11,131 bases of DNA from CAWUJK01 sp964586815 (GTDB taxonomy: Bacteria > Patescibacteriota > Gracilibacteria > BD1-5 > UBA6164), in the NCBI GenBank assembly GCA_964586815.1, contig CAZPIB010000029.1:1-11131 (forward strand). Direction: 5' to 3'. Every line of letters begins with the position of its first letter. The first letter of the stretch is position 1. A program made the position numbers and the translations under genes. Positions 6,581 through 11,131 of the stretch are shown piece after piece. The notes below the pieces were generated by a model, which saw nothing but the letters and a program-made list of their open reading frames with translations, was not told the origin of the DNA and did not search any database.

Positions 6581-6898
6581 ATGTTAGCAGTTATTGAATT
6601 AGGATGAAATCAATTCATTGTTAGAAATTGAGATGTTTTAGATATTAAAAAGCTAGTAGCTTTTCAAGGTAAAAAAACTTGATCTACTGAGGCTTTACTT
6701 ATTTCTGATGAAGAAGGAAAAGATATTAAAATTTGAACTCCTATTGTAGAAGGATCAAAAGTTAGTTTTAAAATTTTAGATGAAAATTTTAAATGAGAAA
6801 AAGTTAGAGTCTTTAAAATGAAAGCTAAAAAAAGATATACTAGAAATAAAGGTTTTAGACCAACTCTTACAAAAATAGAAATTACTACTATTAAATAG
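6581..6898 (+). CDS. rplU: 50S ribosomal protein L21
   Basis: A 105-aa protein, the normal length for bacterial L21. It starts MLAVIELGGNQFIVRNGDVL, matching the family N-terminus (MYAVIxxGGKQYxVxxGD). It has the central GTPIVEGSKV and the basic C-terminal KKRYTRNKGFRPTLTKIEI, which corresponds to the rRNA-binding K-R-R-K-G-R-x-x-Y/T end of the family. Several conserved glycines are TGA. L21 binds 23S rRNA in the large subunit. In most bacteria rplU is followed at once by rpmA (L27); here a terminator follows and no L27 gene is in the window. No Shine-Dalgarno sequence precedes the start. Confidence 0.97.
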
Positions 6899-6935
6899 TA
6901 AGAATATAAATATATGTAAACTACATTTTAAAAGG

Positions 6936-6967
6936 TAGAGTGAAATTCAAAAATACTCTATTTTTTT
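6936..6967 (+). terminator. Intrinsic terminator after rplU
   Basis: TAGAGT (6936-6941) pairs with ACTCTA (6955-6960), followed by a run of seven T. It lies 37 nt after the rplU stop. The stem is only 6 bp with a 13-nt loop, but the T-run is clean. Confidence 0.7.
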
Positions 6968-7176
6968 GGTTTTTAAATATACTAAAAAAAGTATTTTAAA
7001 TTTAAATTTAGTTTTTTTTAAATTATGAGTATATTATTTATGAAAAAAGAAGTTTTTAAAAAATAATTAATTTTAAATTACTCTTTTTTTTATATTTTTT
7101 TAGTAAAAAAAGTTATTTTAATTTCTAGGGAATTGAAAAAGATAGAAATTTTTATTTTTAAAAATATAATAAAATT
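6968..7176. other. A/T-rich intergenic region, no gene seen
   Basis: This gap is nearly all A and T and has no credible frame beyond about 13 codons. It holds a hairpin (TTTAAATATACT at 6972-6983 with AGTATTTTAAA at 6990-7000, one bulge). A perfect TATAAT at 7165-7170 lies just 6 nt before the next start codon; used as a -10 box, it would give a nearly leaderless message, but no -35 box is at the right distance. Confidence 0.5.
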
Positions 7177-7404
7177 ATGAATTTTTTATATGTAATATTA
7201 TATTTGATAGTTTTAATATTTTTATTGACTTTAATTTATAAAAGACTAAGTGATATAAGTAGAAGAAATTTTGCTCATATTTGATATGATTTTTTTAAAA
7301 AAAGAAATAACTTTATTTTTAAAATAGTTGGTTTACTTTTCTTACTTTTATTCATATTATGAAGCTTAGTTATTTTAACTTTACCTCATTATGAAGCATT
7401 ATAA
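7177..7404 (+). CDS. Small two-helix membrane protein
   Basis: A 75-aa protein. The N-terminal hydrophobic helix (about 3-21, ending before YKRLSDISRRNF) is followed by a short basic loop and a second helix (about 49-69, KIVGLLFLLLFILGSLVILT). The positive loop between the helices suggests both ends face outwards. Its last 14 nt overlap the start of the PH-like gene, which strongly suggests translational coupling and a shared complex or pathway. Two TGA codons are read as Gly. The family is not recognised. Confidence 0.75.
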
Positions 7405-8020
7405 AACAGTAAATGATTTCACATTAATTAAAAGACATATTTTACTCTTAATTATTAGTATATTAAAATCTTTATTTTTGATTTTAGTATCAATTTTATT
7501 GTATTATATATGAAATAAATATTTTTTAGTAGATATAGAAACAGAATTAGTAAAATATTTATTTTTTTGAGTTGTTTTTTTATTAATAAATTATTCATTC
7601 TTAAGTTTAATTTCTTCTATTGTAGAATACTATAATAATTTAGTTGTCTTATATAAAGATAGAATAATCATTCTACAAAGCTCACTTATTTTAAAAGACA
7701 ATATAGAAATTATATATATACATAAAGTTGTAAAAATAAATTGATCTAAGATATGAGTATTTCAAAATATTTTATGATATTGAAATATAACTATAGAAGA
7801 ACAGAATAATAATATTAGAATTCTTAATTTTATATCAAAACCAAATTCTATTTTAAAATTATTAAATTCTCAAAAAGATAAATACTTATTGACAAAAAAC
7901 ATCAATAATTATTCAAATAATTCAAATAGTTCAAATAGTTCAAATAATTCAAATAGTTCAAATAGTTCAAATAGTTCAAATAATTCAAATAGTTCAAATA
8001 GTTCAAATAATTCAAATTAA
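7391..8020 (+). CDS. Membrane protein with bacterial PH-like domain and Ser/Asn repeat tail
   Basis: A 209-aa protein whose ATG lies inside the end of the preceding gene. Two membrane helices (about 16-41 and 56-79) are followed by a soluble region, 84-165. That region has the pattern of bacterial PH domains of the YdbS/bPH2 type: LYKDRIIILQSSLILKDN, then KVVKINGSKIG, then LGYGNITIEE and a final NFISKPNSILKLL helix. The fold is known; the function of such proteins is mostly undefined. From residue 175 to the end the protein is 35 residues of Ser and Asn only, encoded by a 9-bp tandem repeat. Five TGA (Gly) codons occur in the structured part, none in the tail. A terminator follows. Confidence 0.82.
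7913..8017 (+). repeat. 9-bp tandem repeat encoding the Ser/Asn tail
   Basis: Eleven full units of TCAAAT(A/G)(A/G)T in the forms TCAAATAAT and TCAAATAGT, plus a final TCAAAT before the TAA stop. The unit is a multiple of three, so gain or loss by slippage changes only tail length. The two forms alternate irregularly (SNN, SNS, SNS, SNN, SNS, SNS, SNS, SNN, SNS, SNS, SNN), which hints at block duplications. Confidence 0.97.
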
Positions 8021-8057
8021 AAGTAGTAAAATACAAATAGATTAAATCTAATTAATG

Positions 8058-8092
8058 TAAGTAAAAAAAATTAAAACTATTTTTTTTTACTT
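8058..8092. other. A/T hairpin downstream of the PH-like gene
   Basis: TAAGTAAAAAAAA (8058-8070) is complementary to TTTTTTTTACTTA around a short loop, giving a stem of about 12 A/T pairs. The right arm with its flank (TTTTTTTTACTTAAAATATA) recurs about 47 nt downstream after the terminator T-run (8130-8149). It may be a weak first terminator or a by-product of repeated A/T sequence. Confidence 0.5.
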
Positions 8093-8108
8093 AAAATATA
8101 AAATAATG

Positions 8109-8138
8109 AGATTTTCTTTTGAAAATCTTTTTTTTTTA
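8109..8138 (+). terminator. Intrinsic terminator of the membrane-protein pair
   Basis: A perfect 8-bp stem, AGATTTTC (8109-8116) with GAAAATCT (8121-8128), a TTTT loop, and a run of about ten T directly after. It separates the PH-like gene from the LysM/CHAP gene. Confidence 0.85.
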
Positions 8139-8179
8139 CTTAAAATATATATTTAAGAGTTTATATTATAAAAAAAATT

Positions 8180-9316
8180 TTGGGAAACAATAAAGAACAT
8201 AGAGTAAATATAAAAGCTAGAATAGATAGGCATTCCAGAATGATAAAAGAAAACATAAACTTAAAGAATAAAGTATTTAGTGTTTTTAAAACAAATAATT
8301 TAGGTTATAAGATTGTTGTTGGTTTTATGTTATTTATTATGCCAATTTATCCAATGCTTGCATGAATTATTTATACTAACACTGAATATGATTTTTATAG
8401 ATGATTTATTGATGAGGACTCTATATTATTTTCATATGAAGAAAGTGAAAGATTTTTAATTAGTGATTGAATTGATCAAACTATATGAGAATTTATTATT
8501 GACAGGACTTTATTAAATGAAGAGAGAAACTATGATTGAACTAATGAAATAAGACAATATGTAGTTGAATCATGAGATTCAATTTCAGTTATTGCTGCAA
8601 AATTTAAAGTTTCAAAAAATACTATTTATGATTTTAATAATTTTACAAGAAGTCATATTTTAAGACCAGGTGATATAATAAAAATCCCAGCTACATCTTG
8701 AATTAATTATAAAGTAAAATCAGGAGATACTTTATCGTGAATTGCAAATAGATATAAAATAAATAAAAAAGAAATAGTAGAATTTAATCCAGAATTATCT
8801 AAAAGAGAACTAAGAAAATGAGAAGAAATTTTTCTTCCTTGAGCTAAAAATATTATTCAAAAACCAAAACGTATAGCTACTCAAAAAACTAATATAAGAG
8901 CTAGTACTAATATAAAAAAAACAAAGCATATAAAAAATGAAAATATTTCTTCAGGATTAGTTTATAAGTCTAGATGGAGAAAACCATATTCTTGAGCTTG
9001 GTGAAATTGTACTTATTATGTTGCTTCACATAAAAATGTAAACTGGAGATGAAATGCAAATCAATGGATGAGAAATGCTGCTAAAAAATGACATAAAATA
9101 GTTCGTGGTAGAGGTTTTAAGCCAAAACTTTGAGCAATTGTTGTTCTTGAAGGTAGATGATATAATTTAAGATATGGTCATGTTGCTATTGTTAGAGAGA
9201 TAAGAGAAGATTATATGATTGTTTCTGATATGAATTTTAGAAAATTAAATCAAATAACTTATAGGAAAGTATCATTAAATAGTAGAAATATTACGGGTTA
9301 TATTCATGTAGATTAA
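8180..9316 (+). CDS. Membrane-anchored LysM-LysM-CHAP peptidoglycan hydrolase
   Basis: A 378-aa protein if read from TTG at 8180. The region up to the first ATG (8240) has coding-like codon use, so I keep the longer form; ATG 8240, with AGG 9 nt upstream, would give 358 aa. In order: a basic N-terminus; one hydrophobic signal/anchor segment (about 43-65, IVVGFMLFIMPIYPML); a linker; LysM 1 (127-170, YVVESGDSISVIA); LysM 2 (177-221, YKVKSGDTLSGIA); a basic linker; and a CHAP domain with catalytic C277 (GNCTYYVA), H334 (YGHVAIV) and probable N352. LysM binds glycan chains; CHAP domains cleave peptidoglycan amide bonds. It acts outside the membrane, on the cell's own wall or a host's. It is followed at 5 nt by rsmA. 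Confidence 0.93.
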
Positions 9317-9321
9317 AAAAT

Positions 9322-10131
9322 ATGAGCAGAGAAATATTAGAAAATTATAAAATAAAAGCTAAGAAAAAATTAGGGCAAAATTTTTTGGTAAGTAAAAGAA
9401 TTATAAATGAAATATCAGAAATTGTAGAAATTAAAGAAAAAAATATTATTGAAGTTGGTCCAGGGTATTGAGCTTTGACAGAAAAACTTTTAGAAAAAAA
9501 GCCAAAGGCTCTGCATTTAGTAGAGCTTGATATTGATATGATAGATATATTAGAAGATAGAATTAAGAATGAAGATCTAATTTTATGAGATGTAGACTTT
9601 AAAATAAATAGGAAAGATATTTTGAAATTTACTCCAGAATTTAAAAATTATGAATTAATTGCAAATATTCCATACTATATTACAAGCCCTATTTTAAGGC
9701 ATTTTTTATATAATCTAAAAAATAAACCAGATAATATGGTTATTCTTATGCAGAAAGATGTATGAGAAAAAATCCTTAAATCAAATAAGAATAAAACCTC
9801 AGTTTTATCACTTCTAGTTGATAAAAAAGCTTTTGTTACTGGTCAAATATTTGTTTCAAAAGACAATTTTATACCTTCTCCAAAAGTAGAATCAAGTGTA
9901 CTACTTTTTGAAACTCATCATTTGTATAATAATATTTCTGATGAAAAATTTTTAAAAATAATAAAAATATGATTTTCTGCTGCTAGAAAAAAATTGAGTA
10001 AAAACTTAGAGAAGTGATGATTTAACAAAAAATTAGTTTTAGAAATTCTAGAATCTATGTGATATACTGATAATTCTAGATGAGAAGATTTAAATATAAA
10101 AGATTGGTGTAAGTTAGTATCTGCTTTATAA
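9322..10131 (+). CDS. rsmA: 16S rRNA dimethyladenosine transferase (RsmA/KsgA)
   Basis: A 269-aa protein, standard length for the family. The N-terminal KKKLGQNFLV is the family's opening motif. SAM-binding motif I is EVGPGYGALT (44-53, with TGA as Gly in GYG). Motif II is VELD (67-70). The catalytic NIPYY stands at 115-119. FIPSPKVESSV is the conserved C-terminal segment. The enzyme transfers four methyl groups from S-adenosylmethionine to the two adjacent adenosines in helix 45 of 16S rRNA during small-subunit maturation. It starts 5 nt after the LysM/CHAP stop, so the two are co-transcribed. No Shine-Dalgarno sequence precedes the ATG (GATTAAAAAAT). Confidence 0.97.
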
Positions 10132-10163
10132 ATAATCAAAAATATATTTTATAATTATTCTTT

Positions 10164-11018
10164 ATGAGAAAAATAATATATTCAGATAAAAAAGATTTTC
10201 TAAATAAAATAGAAAATATAAAAAAAGATTGAATAGAAAAATTACATATATTAACTGATTTTGATAGAACTTTAACTAAGGCTTTTTCTAGTAGTGAAAA
10301 TAAAAGATGAAAGTTAGTATCTGTATTTAAGGAAAATTCACTATGATTTAGTAAAGATTTTTGTAAATTAGAACAGGAAATTTATAATAAATATTATCCA
10401 CTTGAAAAAAATCCAGATTTAAGCTTGGAGAAAAAAAATAAATATATGGTAGAATGGTGGACTAAAATTTTTGAATTATTTATAAGTTTTTGATTAACAA
10501 AAGAAAAAATCAAAAATTCAGTACTTAATTCTAAGATAGACTTTAGAGACTGAGTTGAATATTTTTGTAAAAATCTAGATAAAAATAATATACCTTTAAT
10601 AGTTATTTCAGCTAGTTGATTAGGTGACTTTTGAGTGAAATACTTTTTTGAGAAACAAAAGATTAATTTTAAAAATATAGAAATTATTTCCAATGCTTTC
10701 ATTTGGGATAATTCTTGAAAAGCTATTTGATATAAAAAACCAATAATTCATTCTTTTAATAAATCTGAAACAGTTTTAAAAAATAATAAAGAGATTTATT
10801 CTAAAATAGAAAACAGAAAAAATGTAATTTTACTTTGAGATAGTCTTTGAGATCATCATATGATAGATTGATTTAATTATATTAATTTAATAAAAATATG
10901 ATTTTTAAATGATAATGAAGATAAATTATTAGAAGAGTACAAAAAAAGATATGATATTTCAATTACTTGAGACTGAGACTTTAGTTTTATAAATAATATT
11001 CTAAAAGAAATAATATAA
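10164..11018 (+). CDS. HAD-superfamily hydrolase, pyrimidine 5'-nucleotidase (UMPH-1/cN-III) type
   Basis: A 284-aa protein. HAD motif I is DFDRTLT (D32, D34). Motif II is ISASGLGDF (the family form is ISAGIGD). A conserved NKSE (family HxFNK) follows, and the acidic motif LLGDSLGD (D226, D230) precedes IKIGFLN and a late EEYKKRYDISI, the usual ending of the eukaryote-like 5'-nucleotidase III family. Length matches that family (about 290 aa), whose members remove phosphate from pyrimidine mononucleotides such as UMP and CMP. Substrate here is inferred from family only. For a cell that may take nucleotides from a host, a salvage role is plausible. It begins 32 nt after rsmA and ends before a terminator. 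Confidence 0.9.
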
Positions 11019-11020
11019 AA

Positions 11021-11061
11021 ATATTATTCTAGTATTTTAAATATAGAATATATGTTTTTTT
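11021..11061. terminator. Probably bidirectional terminator
   Basis: ATATTATTCTA (11021-11031) pairs with TAGAATATAT (11044-11053) with one bulge. On the plus strand the stem is followed by seven T (11055-11061) after a single G. On the minus strand it is followed by five T, from the A-run just left of 11021. This suits two converging transcripts. Confidence 0.6.
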
Positions 11062-11071
11062 ATTTAATTTA

Positions 11072-11131
11072 TTATTCCAAAACCACATCAGTTTTTTTAA
11101 GGAGCATCACAATATGTATTTTACTTGCTAT
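11072..11131 (-). CDS. Possible 3' end of a minus-strand gene
   Basis: An open frame enters from the right edge and ends at TAA (11072-11074): 19 residues, ...SKIHIVMLLKKTDVVLE. The sequence is less AT-rich than true gaps in this window and is followed, in its direction, by the bidirectional hairpin. It is too short for a family call. The alternative is a plus-strand gene starting at ATG 11114, preceded by AAGGAG at 11099-11104 with a 9-nt spacer; only 6 codons of it are visible. Confidence 0.4.
   Translation of the reverse strand: MASKIHIVMLLKKTDVVLE

Noticed and set aside
7913..8017. A CRISPR or minisatellite array
   Set aside because: The 9-bp units are contiguous with no spacers, and they are in frame at the end of a coding gene.
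9918..10702. Minus-strand open frames opposite rsmA and the nucleotidase gene
   Set aside because: The plus-strand genes carry full family motifs through these positions; the minus frames are shadows.

Overview
The window is very AT-rich bacterial DNA in which TGA is read as glycine. In-frame TGA codons sit where conserved families require glycine: the MoxR Walker A loop, the vWA motif LLTDGDSN, the RsmA motif GPGYGALT and the HAD motif LLGDSLGD. TGG remains tryptophan, and every gene whose end lies in the window stops at TAA or TAG. This is genetic code 25, known from Absconditabacteria (SR1) and Gracilibacteria, which are small-genome, probably host-dependent CPR/Patescibacteria. Read with the standard code, nearly every gene here falls apart, so all coordinates below use TGA = Gly.

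Layout. Minus strand, 1-2045: a gene set running leftwards, with a VKOR-type disulfide-forming membrane protein (1566-2045), a 117-aa unknown (1147-1500) and a long unknown protein cut by the window edge (1-1128). Plus strand, 2201-5991: a MoxR / DUF58 / small anchored protein / vWA operon of the Bat (aerotolerance-like) type. MoxR AAA+ ATPases typically work with the vWA proteins encoded beside them. A small membrane protein follows at 6059. Next come tRNA-Gln(UUG) with its own promoter and rplU (L21) with a terminator. Two overlapping membrane-protein genes follow, the second with a bacterial PH-like domain and a Ser/Asn repeat tail, then a clear terminator. Last is a tight run of an anchored LysM-LysM-CHAP wall hydrolase, rsmA/ksgA and a pyrimidine 5'-nucleotidase-like HAD protein. 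A probably bidirectional terminator and a possible incoming minus-strand gene close the window.

The most unusual feature is a cluster of GC-richer palindromic elements confined to 3.2-5.6 kb, inside the moxR/vWA operon. One family (A) occupies all three gene junctions from moxR to the vWA gene. Others (B, C, D and a solo half of A) lie inside coding sequence without breaking the frame, and add peptide inserts to DUF58, the small anchored protein and the vWA protein. One A element supplies the stop codon of its upstream gene. In families A, B and C each arm of the large inverted repeat is itself a palindrome, so one design recurs with different sequences. This resembles, in behaviour only, the protein-coding palindromic elements of Rickettsia.
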